This document shows positions 31,853 through 43,983 of a stretch of 64,000 nucleotides of DNA, one piece after another. Origin of the DNA: Lantana camara (lineage: Eukaryota > Streptophyta > Magnoliopsida > Lamiales > Verbenaceae). The stretch is from positions 20,200,501 to 20,264,500 of the forward strand of contig CM074858.1 of assembly GCA_037501455.1 (NCBI GenBank), given 5' to 3'. The notes beneath the pieces were generated by a model, which searched no databases, had not been told where the DNA came from, and saw only the letters and a list, made by a program, of their open reading frames with translations. Each line of letters starts with the position of its first letter. Position 1 is the first letter of the stretch. The position numbers and the translations under genes were made by a program.

Positions 31853-34800
31853 TCAAAGCCATTCTAAAGCTACTCTAAGTCCCATCTTCTGAAGATGACC
31901 TTGGAAAGCTTCTCGACTAAGGGGTTTAGTAAGTTGATCTGCCACGTTCTCTGCTGATGTGACCCTCTCAATTTGCACATCTCCTCTTTTGATAATATCA
32001 CGGATTAGGTGATACTTCCTCATAATGTGCTTGGTCCTTTGGTGAGATCTTGGTTCTCTTTCTTGAGCAACCGCCCCAGTGTTGTCACAAAACACAGTAA
32101 TGGGGTCTTTCATGCTAGGAACAACACTCAACTTCCTTAGCTGCATCATTTGCAGCTAAGTATTCGGCCTCAGTGGTCGAATCTGCAGTAGTCGTTTGCT
32201 TGGAACTCTTCCAACTCACTGCTCCACCGTTTAGGCAGAAAATGTATCCTGACTTTGACTTAAAATCATCTAAGTCAGATGCAAAGCTTGCATCGCAGTA
32301 TCCTTCGACAGTAAGATCTTTCTGACCTCCGTAAACTTAGAATAAATCTTTAGTACTTTTCAAGTACTTAAGAATATTCTTCATGGCAGCCCAGTGACCA
32401 TCTCCAGGGTCAGATTGGAAACGACTTGTAACACTATGTGCATAAGCCACATCCGGTCGAGTACATAACATTGCATACATTATGCTACCTATTGCTGATG
32501 CATAAGGTGTATGAGTCATTCTTTCCTTCTCAAGGTTAGTCTTAGGACACATCTTCTTTGAAAGACATGTTCCTACACTCATAGGAAGGTTCTTAACCAT
32601 TGCTGACTCCATATTGAATCTCTTCAATACTTTGTCAATGTACATCGACTGTGATAGTCCTATTAACCTTCTAGATCTATCTCTATAGATTTTAATTCCA
32701 AGGATATAGGACGCATCACCAAGATCTTTCATCTCGAATTGGTTCGAAAACCATAACTTAGTTACTTTCATGTCATCCTTCGAATTCCCAATAAGAAGGA
32801 TGTCATCAACATAAAGCACTAAGAATTGCACTGAGGTCTCCAATTCCTTTCTATATACACAGGATTCATTCGAAATTTGATGGAGCCAATCGCTTTGACT
32901 GATTCATCAAATCGAATGTTCCAATTCCTAGAAGCCTGTTTCAATCCATAGATTGATCTTTGGAGTTTGCAAACCTTTTGCTCACTCCCACTGAATGTGA
33001 AACCTATGGGTTGGTCCATATAAATGTCTTTGTCAATGTCACCATTGAGAAAGGTAGTTTTCACATCCATTTGCCATATCTCATAGTCATAATATGCAGC
33101 AATGGCAAGCATGATCCGAATAGACTTTTGCATTGCAACTGGCGAAAAAGTTTCGTCAAAGTCCACGCCGGGTCTTTGAGTGAATCCTTTTGCAACCAGT
33201 CTTGCTTTGTAGGCTGCAATGTTTCCATCAACTCCAAGCTTTCTCTTAAAGATCCATTTGCAACCTATGGGTTTGACCCCATCAGGCAAATCTACCAAGG
33301 TCCAAATTTGGTTGGAGTTCATGGAGTACATTTCGGATTTCATGGCTTCTATCCACTGTTCAGAGTCAGAATCTGAAAGTGCCTCCTCATATGTTAAAGG
33401 ATCATTATCCTTTTGAGAGATTTCATGGAAGAATCCATACCATTTCTCCGGCTGTCTAGGAGTGCGTCAGAACGCCTTAGAGGAGGATTTTCGTGTGTAT
33501 CGAAATTCGCAATTGGTTGTGGTTGATCAGTAGGGGACGTTTCTTCAGTGGGTGGCATGGGGTCACTTAGTACTTCCTCTAATTCTATGATGTTGCCTTT
33601 CTTTTCTTTAAGGAACGGTTCCTCAAGAAAAGTGGCATTTCTGGAAACAAACACCTTTTGCTAAGATTGATCATAGAAGTAGTATCCTATGGATTCCTTA
33701 GGATAACCTACAAAGTAGCATAAGTTAGAACGAGATTCTAACTTATCTCCCACTGTCCTCTTCACGTAAGCAGGACAACCCCAAATTCTTAAGTAAGAAT
33801 AGCTAGGGATTTTACTATGCCATATTTCATAGGGCGTTTTAGGGACTGACTTAGAGGGAACTAGATTCAAAATCTTTGTTGCACTTTCTAGGGCATAACC
33901 CCAGAAAGAAGGTGGTAAGTCAGTGAAACTCATCATGGAACGAACCAGATCAAGTAAGGTTCGATTCCTTCTCTCAAAAACTCCATTAAGCTGAGGAGTT
34001 CCCGGAGGAGTCCACTGAGAGATAATCCCATTATCTTTGAGATGATTAAGGAATTCTTCACTAAGATATTCGCCTCCTCGATCAGATCGAAGTGCTTTGA
34101 TCCTGTGACCAGTTTGGTTCTCAACCTTCTTTTGAAATTCTAAGAATTTCTCAAAAGCTTCAGATTTATACTTCATTAAGTATACATAACCATACCGACT
34201 AAAGTCATCAGTAAAGGTTATGAAATACTGATGATTGATTCTAGTGCTTACACTAAGCGGTCCACAAACATCAGTATGGGTCAAATCCAATACCTTAGTG
34301 GCACGTTCCACAGTCCCTTTGAAAGGAACTTTGGACATCTTTCCTTTGAGACAGGATTCGCAAGAAGTTAACTCCTTCAGATCATTTTCAGAGAATGATC
34401 CTAAAATGTTTATCTTGCTGATTCTGTTCTTGGAAATGTGTCCTAATCCAGCGTGCCATAAGGGAGCTGAAACTTTGTCATCTCTCTTACGCTTCGTTTC
34501 TCATTGTATATTCATAATATTGATATTCTGAGTTAGATAAAGTCCATTACTTAGAGTACCGATATGAACGGAAGAGTTGTTCCGTTTGATAAAGTATTTT
34601 CCATTCTTAATATAAGTTTCATAACCTTCACAATCTAATATTGGAACTGAAATTATATTACGAATAATGCTCGGTACATAAAGGACTTTATTTAAGACTA
34701 ACTCAAAACTACCTAAATCTAATCTAATTGTGCCTAAAGCTCGAGCTTCAACGTTTGAGCCATCGCCGATCTTCAAGACACATTCTCCTTCTTTGAGTTG

Positions 34801-35742
34801 TTGGACTTCACTTAGCATCTGTACATCATTACAGGTATGAGTTCCACAACCGGTATCAAGTACCCAAGAACTAGAATTAATAGAAAGATTTACTTCAACG
34901 AGAAAGATACCTTTCTTTAGAGTAGCGTTGTACTCTGGGCAGTTTCTCCTCCAATGTCCCGCTTTGCCACAATGGAAGCAAACATCCTCTTTCTGATCAC
35001 GCTTCTTCTTTTGGGCCTTCCCTTTCGAAATGCCACCAGTGGGCCTAAGGGGTTTCTTCTTCTTCTTTTGGGCTTTCTTGCCCTTACCTTTAGAAGGCCC
35101 AGAAGAGGAAGATGGAGCATTCACCATCAAAACCTTATTGTCCTTCTTGATCGTGCTTTCAGCAGTCACAAGCTGACCAATCAGCTCAGTTACAGTAGCA
35201 CCAGCATGATTCATATTGAAGTTAAGGACAAATGGGTTGAATGATGGTGGGAGTGAAGCTAGCAACAAATCCACTGAAAGCTCATCTTTCAGTGGCATGT
35301 CCATGGAAGCAAATTTCTCAGCAAGGGCGAGAAACTTGAGTCCATATTCATGGACACTTGGACCTTCCCTCATTCTTAAGTGGAACAATTCCTTTGAAGT
35401 GTTATACCTTGTAACACGTTCATGAGGGCGGTAAAGTTGCTCTAAGTGGTCGTAAATCTCCCAAGCGAATTCCATGGCCTCATGTTGTCTTTGCAAGTCC
35501 GGAGACATGTTAGCCGACATAAGGCAACGGGCTTGGAGATTATCATCCTTCCACTTCTGAATCGTGTCCCGCTCGGCCCGAGTGGGAGCCTCCCCTTGGG
35601 GACTAGGCTCCCCTTCGAAGAGAACATAAGTTCTCTTCTCAGAATCTAAAATGATTTTTAGATTCCTCAGCCAATCAGAATTGTTGGGGCCAGTCAACTT
35701 GTTTGACTCGAGGATCGATACAAGAGGGTTTTTGGTTGCCAT
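31853..35742 (-). pseudogene. gag-pol: Copia-1 gag-pol polyprotein, multiply broken
   Basis: Starting at 35742 (MATKNPLVSILESNK) the order is Gag, CCHC knuckle CFHCGKAGHWRRNC (about residues 254-267), protease VLDTGCG (about 294), GAG-pre-integrase, integrase (TDVCGPL, RSDRGGE, ERRNRTLLD), reverse transcriptase (KARLVAKGFTQRPGVDFDE, YVDDILL) and RNase H. This is the Ty1/copia order, with integrase before RT. Breaks: stops at 34501-34503 and 33661-33663, a one-base loss near 33465, a shift near 32880, a one-base gain near 32335, and a deletion of about 38 bp near 32130 in RNase H. The gag part (413 codons) is still open; the rest cannot be translated as one protein. Confidence 0.93.
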
Positions 35743-35948
35743 TTCAAAACACGTAGAGAATCATAGAATCTACGACCTAAATGGTAAAACAGAGAACTAG
35801 TGAGCATGCTGAATTATAACGATATACAAAAGATAAGGTCTTTAATCTAATGTAGCTCCCACTGTTTTTCAAAGATCTATAATTCCCAAAGATCTAAGAG
35901 GAACACGTTTCCCAATGGGTACTAAGATCCTAGGCATTTTACCTCGAA

Positions 35949-36267
35949 CCCACGACTCGCGGACATACTAAGTGAAATCCTAGGTAGGTACAACTTACCA
36001 ATTCTAACACCTTTAGAACTCTTAGTAATTGTTTTTGCATCACCTATCTTTCAAAACGGACCCACGACTCGTGCGACATCCATATTTACTTAGGTGTTAA
36101 GCTAGACCCATCAATCATAAGATCATGACTAAAACTTAGTTCGAACGACCCACGACTCGCGGATATCGCCCTTGCTAAAATTGATCACGAAATATTGACC
36201 ATTTAAAATGATCAATTAGGTCACTAAGAACTAATAAGCTCCACTAGCTATCCCACGACTCGCGGAC
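35949..36267 (-). repeat. Four-fold leader motif (copia-1 copy)
   Basis: Plus-strand CCCACGACTCGCGGAC at 35949, 36149 and 36252, with variant CCCACGACTCGTGCGAC at 36061. Spacing is about 88-112 bp. Confidence 0.9.
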
Positions 36268-36693
36268 AATAATTAGTTTCACTTACTAAACTTAAAACCT
36301 ATTGATGGAATGCTATGAATTTAATTCAAAATTTGCATCTCGAATTAAATACCTATTTGTTCGAAATTATCTTAATATTTATTGGAATTTTCGAATCAAC
36401 CAGAGAGTTGTCCGGTTCGACCAAGTACACTTAAATGCATTTGAAACAAGCACATAAACAGATAACATGTCCTAGCATGATACTAACATGTAATGATCAT
36501 GGGTTCTACCTATCTTATGCGTGATATGTGGGAGCCACTCCACAATCACAAGTTCTAACATACATGCCACATAAACAGTTTAAATCACATAAGGGAAAGC
36601 GGTAACAAAATACGAGCCCTATCTCTATTACATTTTTGCAATTGAGATTCCCCTCCCTAACATTTTGAGGGCTCTTCACTTATGGCCTCCTTG

Positions 36694-37026
36694 TTACTTG
36701 AATGTGGTCCATCTTACTCCATGGATGCATTGACTCCAAAATGAAAATAAAACCTCACCACCTATCTCTACTCTCAAATTACAATAAAAAGAAAAAGACA
36801 TAAAGTAATAAGGCTCAATCTTCATATTGGCCTTAGACAAATACACGGGGCATACCCCGGCCTCAAAAACAGTAATATGGAAAGCCACATAATAAATCAC
36901 ATAACAATACGCACATAAGTGAGGCTCCAACCTCAATTGAAAAACGCAACTATAGGGCTCCAACCCCAATTTAAACCATCCATGTGCATAAATTAAAACC
37001 ATACAAAGATCTAAACCCATGATCAC
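36694..37026 (-). CDS. Leader open frame of copia-1
   Basis: A 110-codon frame beginning MIMGLDLCMVLIYAHGWFKL, closely similar to the frames in alpha and copia-3 except at its C-terminus, where it has shifted. It is rich in Tyr, Cys and hydrophobic residues, with one stretch (CYVIYYVAFHITVF) hydrophobic enough to be membrane-embedded. There is no recognised family. It could be an accessory protein, an upstream frame, or just inherited leader sequence. Confidence 0.3.
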   Translation of the reverse strand: MIMGLDLCMVLIYAHGWFKLGLEPYSCVFQLRLEPHLCAYCYVIYYVAFHITVFEAGVCPVYLSKANMKIEPYYFMSFSFYCNLRVEIGGEVLFSFWSQCIHGVRWTTFK

Positions 37027-37380
37027 CTAACATGCTTTTGCGAGAATTTAAATTTAGCTAATAAATTAAAATTCTCGTTTCAAGTCCTAATAACTTAAAA
37101 CACGACTTAGATACAATTCTTGTTCAAGAGCCTTTTCAATAAAACCCGACAAACAATAAACCAATAAAATTCCAATTAATTTCCAAAATTAATAATTTTA
37201 TTCTTTCATTATTTTCAGAAAATAAAGTTAATAATTTTCCCAAAATCCAAATCGGTTTAATTTCTCAAAAATCCCTATTTAATTAAAATTTTAAAATAAT
37301 TTTATTTTAGCAAAATTGACTTTTAAAAATAAAATTAAATCGGGATTTTCAAGGACCGAAAACACGAAACACGAAGATTG

Positions 37381-37700
37381 GCCCGAAACCACCCGCCCAA
37401 AGGAGGGAACCGCCGCGCGGCATCAGGCGCGCGCGCGCCAGCTGTTCGCACAGCGTGCGGTAATTGCCAACCGCGTGCGCGCGCTGGGCCCACAGCTCGT
37501 GCGCTTGTCGCGCGCAGCAGTGCCCGCCCGATGGCGGGCGGTCTCGGCCAGGGCGTCCCGCTCTGTTGCGGCACGGTGCGGGCAGCTGTCCCTTGCGGTT
37601 GCGGGATAGGCGAGCGGGCGCGCCTAGGCGCGGGCGGGAGGGCCTCCCGCGCGGTTGCGGGAGGGCTGGGCGGTGGCGACGGGCTGGGTGTGCGACTTGC
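37381..37700 (-). other. GC-rich variable island of the copia-1 leader
   Basis: A CG-rich segment sits in otherwise AT-rich leader, with GGCGCGCCTAGGCGCG and CCTCCCGCGCGGTTGCGGG modules. Its frames on both strands (for example 37335-37763, 37378-37785) are Ala/Arg/Pro-rich and mutually overlapping, so I do not call them genes. Confidence 0.75.
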
Positions 37701-37973
37701 TAGCATGCCTAGGCTCGTCCTATTTCGTGTTCGGTTCGTATTTTGGGTTTCTCCAAAACCCATTTCAAAAAAAAATTCGATTTAGATAAATTTCAACTAA
37801 AACGATTTTCAAAAACACGATTTGAGAAAACAGTTTTTGAAATTCAGGAAAAATTACAGTTTCGTATTTCAGGCTTTCTAAAAGAACTCATGAATACCTA
37901 ATTCGCATCTAAGCCTAAGAATTTCTACCAAATTCAGAATAATTGTGACGAATCAGAAACACGATTAATGAGG

Positions 37974-37987
37974 TGGCTCTGATACCA
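37974..37987 (-). other. Primer-binding site of copia-1
   Basis: The reverse complement is TGGTATCAGAGCCA, matching initiator tRNA-Met, two bases from the LTR. Confidence 0.92.
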
Positions 37988-37989
37988 CT

Positions 37990-39952
37990 TGTTGGAAAAC
38001 ACGAATTAAAAAGCCGAGGAATTTAAATTTTTTTCCAACAAAAGGACCTTGGACCCCCAATCTTGTAACCAAATTCGTAGAGATAGAAAACTTACTTTTC
38101 TTTTGTTGTTTCTTGAAGTGTTTCAAGCCACCCAAGAACGCTCTTCTTGCGGCTTGATCCCCTCTCCTTGGTAAAGCTCGAATCTTCAAACTTCTAACTT
38201 GAAGCTCTCTAGAGATAGTCCACCAACTTGATCACAATCTAACTAGTAAGGATGCTAGTTCTCTAGCTAGTGTTTAGGCTTAACCTAGGGTTTCGTTTAT
38301 CTTGGAGAAAGGATGGTGTTCAACACATGAACCAAAAGAATTGCCAATTAGCTCTAAAGGGGAGCATGAGCTCCCCTATATATAGGTGAGGGAGAGGGAC
38401 GGCCGAACCTAGTCCTTGTTGGGCAAGGATTTGGTCCCTCTCTCTCCTATTACTTGATCATCAAGTACTTTCCAACTTTGACTTTGAATTCTAATTCAAA
38501 TCAACTTTAAGAGAGCTAAAAATATCCAAACTAATTTTGGATAATTTTTATACTTTATTTATTTAAAATAAATAACTTATTTTATCTAATTAATTAATTC
38601 ATAATTAATTAACTAGATTATTTTTCTCCAAAATAAGACTTTCCTTTTAATTCAAAATTAAACCAAAGTCTATTAAATAATTAACACATTTAATTATTTA
38701 ATATATATATATATATATACAATATATATATTTACACGTGTGGGACACGTGTCACAAGGACACGTGTCACTCACGTGACCCACACGTGTGGTTTCACACG
38801 TGTGGAACCCTCTTGGCCCGATTAACTCGTTTAATCATTTTTGAAGCCTTAACTCATATAACCAAGTTGTTGTGTGTGACCCTCTAGGTTCTCAATTCAA
38901 TTAGCAGTGACCCTAATTAATTAATTCACTAATTAATTAATCAGTCCACAGATTAAACGACCATAGTCTAGCAACAGTTGTTTAACCCCTAGCTGAATTA
39001 GAATGTTCGGATTCGACAGAAACTTTAAGTCATTGATTCATGTGAGATACAATCCTCCTACTTACTATCTCTCAACCAAGATCTAGGGTAAGGGAATAAT
39101 CAGAACCCTAATAATCCGGTCTTAAAGCTAAGTGCATTTCATATCCATTTGATCTCAATCCAAGAAACCCTTTTCTTGATGTCTTGATCTACTGCCTTGG
39201 CCAAGGACTCCATATGGCATATGAATGACTTACACAATAAGAGATCACCTTGCAAATGCAAGTGTAGGTCCTTTCTTGATTCTCATTCACTTTCATGAAT
39301 CACTTGTGCAGCCCCAGCATAAGCCTTGAATCAGTTGTCTAAGGCGACACCCTTTAAAGCTTATACCTAAGACTACAGAGTTGACTCATAAAGTGACAAG
39401 GAACCTCAAGTCTTAAGGATCAATTAATCACATCAATGACTCGTGAGATATTTCCTAATCTGGAAGTTTCTATTTCCTGAAATAGAAACTTCCTTTCCCA
39501 TTTAGGAATGTTCTCACGCGGGGCACCTCAATGAACTTACTTATTAAAGTAAGCACCCTCATGTATCACGCACGTATCAACTATACACTTTGCACCTCCA
39601 TGAAACAAGGTGGTCCTTCTTAAGGGCGTGATCCCACAAGCAAGCCTTAGAGGAGTCAGGTTGACACTCCCACTGTCTGTAGGACTCATCGGCTTGGAGT
39701 ATTTTACTAATCATGACTTATGTGATATAGGGCTCATTTCATGAACCATTTAACCTAAATGGTAGAGTCCTAAAGTCATCAGGATTAGGGGAGTTCTCAT
39801 ACATGCACAGCTAAAGTAAACGCATACCAAACAAGAGCATATAAAGAAGTGTTGCCTAAATTCGTTATTTCATTCAAAGATTGTCTGTGATTACAATAAG
39901 GAAAAGCATAAATCGGATATACAATCGGCTTTCTAGGGCACTATTCCAAACA
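37990..39952 (-). repeat. 5' LTR of copia-1
   Basis: TGTTGGAAAAC to TTCCAAACA on the plus strand. It carries six CACGTG boxes (38735-38802), a TATA box (38371-38381) with a one-sided mismatch in the palindrome, and an AT microsatellite (38701-38720). It abuts copia alpha directly. Confidence 0.9.
38735..38802. promoter_or_regulatory. Cluster of six CACGTG G-boxes in copia-1 5' LTR
   Basis: CACGTG begins at 38735, 38746, 38761, 38772, 38783 and 38797. Confidence 0.7.
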
Positions 39953-41941
39953 AAGCTTGCATCGTAGTATCCTTCGACTGTAAGATCTTTCTGACCACCG
40001 TAAATTAAGAATAAATCTTTAGTACTTTTCAAGTATTTAAGAATATTCTTCATGGCAGCCCAGTGACCATCTCCAGGGTCAGATTGGAAACGACTTGTTA
40101 CACTAAGTGCATAAGCCAGATCCAGTCGAGTACATAACATTGCATACATTATGCTACCTATTGCTGATGCATAAGGTGTACAAATCATTCTTTCCTTCTC
40201 AAGGTTAGTCTTAGGACACATCTTCTTAGAAAGACATGTTCCTACACTCTTAGGAAGGTTCTTAACCTTTGCTGACACCATATTGAATCTCTTCAATACT
40301 TTGTCAATGTACATCGACTGTGATAGTCCTATCAACCTTCTAGATCTATCTCGATAGATTTTAATTCCAAGGATGTAGGACGCATCACCAAGATCTTTCA
40401 TCTCGAATTGGTTCGATAACCATAACTTAGTTACTTTCATGTCGTCCTTCGAATTCCCAATAAGAAGGATGTCATCAACATAAAGTACTAAGAATTGCAC
40501 TGAGGTCTCCAATTCCTTTCTATACACACATGATTCATTCGAGATCTGATTGAAGCCAAACGCTTTAACTGATTCATCAAATCGAGTGTTCCAATTCCTA
40601 GAAGCCTGTTTCAATCCATAGATTGATCTTTGGAGTTTGCAAACCTTTTGCTCACTCCCACTGAATGTGAAACCTATGCGTTGCTCCACATAAATGTCTT
40701 TATCAATGTCACCATTGAGAAAGGCAGTTTTCACATCCATTTGCCATATCTCATAGTCATAATATGCAGCAATGGCAAGCATGATCCGAATAGACTTTTG
40801 CATTGCAACTGGTGAAAAAGTTTCATCAAAGTCCACGCCGGGTCTTTGAGTGAATCCTTTTGCAACCAGTCTTGCTTTGTAGGCTGCAATGCTTCCATCA
40901 ACTCCAAGCTTTCTCTTAAAGATCCATTTGCAACCTATGGGTTTGACCCCATCAGGCAAATCTACCAAGGTCCAAACTTGGTTGGAGTTCATGGAATCCA
41001 TTTCGGATCAGAATCTGAAAGTGCCTCCTCATATGTTAAAGGATCATTATCCTTTTGAGAGATCTGATGGAAGAATCCATACCATCTCTCCGGCTGTCTA
41101 GGAGTGCGTTCAGAACGCCTTATAGGAGGATTTAAGTGTGTATCAAAATTCGTGATTGGTTGTAGTTGATCAGAAGGGGACGTTTCTTCAGTTGGTGGCG
41201 TGGGGTCACTTTATACTTACTGTAATTCTATGATCTTGCCTTTCTTTTCTTTAAGGAAAGGTTCCTCAGGAAAAGTAGCATTTCTGGAAACAAAAACTTT
41301 TGCTCAGATTGATTATAGAAGTAGTATCCTATGGATTCCTTAGGATAACCTACAAAGTGGCATAAGTTAGAACGAGATTCTAACTTATCTCCCACTGTCC
41401 TCTTCACGTAAGCCGGACAACCCCAAATTCTTAAGTAAGAATAACTAGGGATTTTACCATGCTACATTTCATAGGGCATTTCAGGGACTGACTTAGAGGG
41501 AACTAGATCCAAGATCTTTGCTGTACTTTCTGGGGCATGACCCTAGAAAGAAGGTGGTAAGTCAGTGAAACTCATCATGGAACGAACCATATCGAGTAGG
41601 GTTCGATTCCTTCTCTCATAAACTCCATTGAGTTGAGGATTTCCCGGAGGAGTCCACTGAGAGATAATCCCATTATCTTTGAGATAATTACGGAATTCTT
41701 CACTAAGATACTCGCCTCCTCGATTAGATCGAAGTGCTTTGATCTTGTGACCAGTTTGGTTCTCAACCTCCTTTTGAAATTCTAGGAATTTCTCAAAAGC
41801 TTCAGATTTATACTTCATTAAGTATACATAACCATACCGACTAAAGTTATCGGTAAAGGTGATGAAATACTGATGATTTTTTCTTGCGCTTACACTAAGC
41901 GGTCCACAGACATCAGAATGGATCAAATCCAAGACCTTAGC
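39953..41941 (-). pseudogene. pol: Copia alpha 3' half: integrase and reverse transcriptase, inverted
   Basis: On the minus strand it opens at VLDLIHSDVCGPLS (integrase), then RSNRGGEYLS and ERRNRTLLD. The middle catalytic Asp of the integrase is Asn here. Stops, a deletion of about 28 bp near 41006 and other damage separate integrase from RT. RT runs from MDSMNSNQVWTLVDLPDG (41001) through FTQRPGVDFDE and YVDDILL to GYYDASF in RNase H, where the sequence jumps into the copia-1 LTR. The frame reads on through that LTR for some 25 codons to 39874. No gag, no LTR. It fits the missing 3' half of alpha (14227-20946). Confidence 0.9.
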
Positions 41942-42036
41942 GGAATATCCAACCACTTCTTCAAAGGGCATATACGGGCTAGCCTTCGATCTATTACCCG
42001 AAATATCGTTGAGCCGCAAACGGTCCCCCTAGAAGT
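41942..42036 (-). mobile_element. Gypsy beta internal fragment at the inversion breakpoint
   Basis: 95 bp similar to gypsy A 26955-27045. It is bounded on the left by copia alpha and on the right by copia-3 (GAAGT at 42032-42036). The sequence resumes at 52124 beyond copia-3. Confidence 0.85.
42032..42036. repeat. Target-site duplication of copia-3, left (GAAGT)
   Basis: Repeated exactly at 52124-52128 after the other LTR. Confidence 0.95.
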
Positions 42037-43967
42037 TGTTGGAAAACACGAATCAGAAAGCAGCGGAATTTAAAAAATTTTCCCAACAAAAGGACCTTGA
42101 ACTCGCAATCGTGTAACCAAATTCGTAAAGATAGAAAACTTACTTTTCTTTTATTCTTTCTTGAAGCGTTTCAAGCCACCCAAGAACGCTCTTCTCGCGG
42201 CTTGATCCCCTCTCCTTGGTAAAGCTCGAATCTTCAAACTTCTAACTTGAAGTCTCTAGAGAAAGTCCACCAACTTGATCACAATCTAACTAGTAAGGAT
42301 GCTAGTTCTCTAGTTAGTGTTTAGGCTTAACCTAGGGTTTAATTTAATCTTGGAGAAAGGATGGTGTTCAACACATGAACCAAGAATTGTCAATTAGCTC
42401 CATAAGGAGCTCGAGCTCCCCTATTTATAGAGAGAGGGTGCCGATCCAAATCCTAGTTGGGAAAGGATTTGGTTCCTCTCTCTCCTATTACTTGATCATC
42501 AAGTATTTTCCAACTTTGACTTTGAATTCTAATTCTAGTCAACTTTTAAGAGAGCTAAAAATATCCAAACTATTTTTGGATAATTTTATACTTTATTTAT
42601 TATAAAATAAATAACTTATTTTTATCTAATTAATTAATTCATAATTAATTAACTAGATTATTTTCTCCAAAATTAGACTTTCTTTTTAATTCAAAATTAA
42701 ACCAAAGTCTATTAAATAATTAACACATTAATTATTTAACATCACATAATCACGTGTGGCACACGTGTCTTAATGACACGTGTCCAATCACGTGAGCCAC
42801 ACGTGTGATTTCACACGTGTGGAACCCCTTAGGCTCGATTAACTCGTTTAATCATTTTTAAGCCTCAACTCATGTAACCAAGTTGTTGTGTGTGACCCTC
42901 TAGGTTCTCAATTCAATTAGCAGTGACCCCAATTAATTAATTCACTAATTAATTAATCAGTCCACAGATTAAACGACCATAGTCTAGCAACAGGTGTTTA
43001 ACCCCTAGCTGAATTGGAATGTTCAGATTCGACAGAACCTTTAAGTCATTGATTCATGTGAGATACAATCCTCCTACTTACTATCTCTCAACCAAGATCT
43101 AGGGCAAGGGAATAATCAGAACCCTAATAATCCGGTCTTAAAGCTAAGTGCATTTCATATCCATTTGATCTCAATCCAAGAAACCCTTTTCTTGATGTCT
43201 TGATCTACTGCCTTGGCCAAGGACTCCATATGGCATATGAATGACTTACACAATAAGAGATCACCTTGCAAATGCATGTGTAGGTCCTTTCTTGATTCTC
43301 ATTCACTTTCATGAATCACTTGTGCAGCCCCAGCATAAGCCTTGAATCAGTTGTCTAAGGCGACACCCTTTAAAGCTTATACCTAAGACTACAGAGTTAA
43401 CTCATAAAGTGAGAAGGAACCTCAAGTCTAAGGATCAATTAATCACATCAATGACTCGTGAGATATTTCCTAATCTGGAAGTTTCCATTTCCTGAAATAG
43501 AAACTTCCTTTCCCATTTAGGAATGTTCTCACACGGGGCACCTCAGTGAACTTACTTATTAAAGTAAGCACCCTCATGTATCACGCACGTATCAACTATA
43601 CACTTTGCACCTCCATGAAACAAGGTGGTCCTTCTTAAGGGCGTGATCCCATAAGCAAGCCTTAGAGGAGTCAGGTTGACACTCCCACTGTCTGTAGGAC
43701 TCAACGGCTTGGAGTATTTTACTAATCATGACTTATGTGATTTAGGGCTCGTTTCATGAACCATTTCACCTAAATGGTAGAGTCCTAAAGTCATCAGGAT
43801 TAGGGGAGTTCTCATACATGCACAGCTAAAGTAAACGCATACCAAACAAGAGCATATAAAGAAGTGTTGCCTCAATTCGTTATTTTATTCAAAGATTGTC
43901 TGTGATTACAATAAGGAAAAGCACAAAGCGGATATACAATCGGCTTTCTAGGGTACTATTCCTAACA
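42037..43967 (-). repeat. 3' LTR of copia-3
   Basis: TGTTGGAAAACACG to CTATTCCTAACA on the plus strand. TATA box with 14-bp palindrome at 42406-42430, G-boxes at 42751-42819. Confidence 0.95.
42751..42819. promoter_or_regulatory. Cluster of six CACGTG G-boxes in copia-3 3' LTR
   Basis: CACGTG at 42751, 42762, 42777, 42789, 42800 and 42814. The identical cluster is at 50907-50975 in the 5' LTR, which would drive the element. Confidence 0.72.
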
Positions 43968-43981
43968 ATCTCCCACTTGCC
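43968..43981 (-). other. Polypurine tract of copia-3
   Basis: GGCAAGTGGGAGAT on the minus strand abutting the 3' LTR. Confidence 0.9.
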
Positions 43982-43983
43982 CG

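Larger units (their letters stand above)
35743..37973 (-). other. Long 5' leader of copia-1
   Basis: The leader of about 2.2 kb between primer site and gag is unusually long. It contains the four-fold motif (35949-36267), an AT-rich part, a 110-codon open frame (36694-37026) and the GC-rich island (37381-37700). I find no domain of a known retroelement in it. Confidence 0.85.
29905..39952 (-). mobile_element. Copia-1 (10.0 kb, minus strand), flanks do not match
   Basis: This Ty1/copia element has two LTRs (29905-31836 and 37990-39952), PPT, broken gag-pol, a long leader and a tRNA-Met primer site, all on the minus strand. The left flank is ACATG (gypsy A LTR). The right flank is AAGCT (copia alpha RNase H region). 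The expected duplication is therefore missing and the two ends lie in different hosts. The LTRs differ in length (1,932 and 1,963 bp) and in many bases. The simplest reading is a recombinant between two family members. Confidence 0.88.

Noticed and set aside
37335..37785. Long open frames (up to 142 codons) on both strands of the copia-1 leader
   Set aside because: They coincide with the GC-rich island and are low-complexity Ala/Arg/Pro sequence.
42375..42605. 76-codon frame identical at 50531-50761
   Set aside because: It is inside both copia-3 LTRs and crosses the promoter region antisense to the element.
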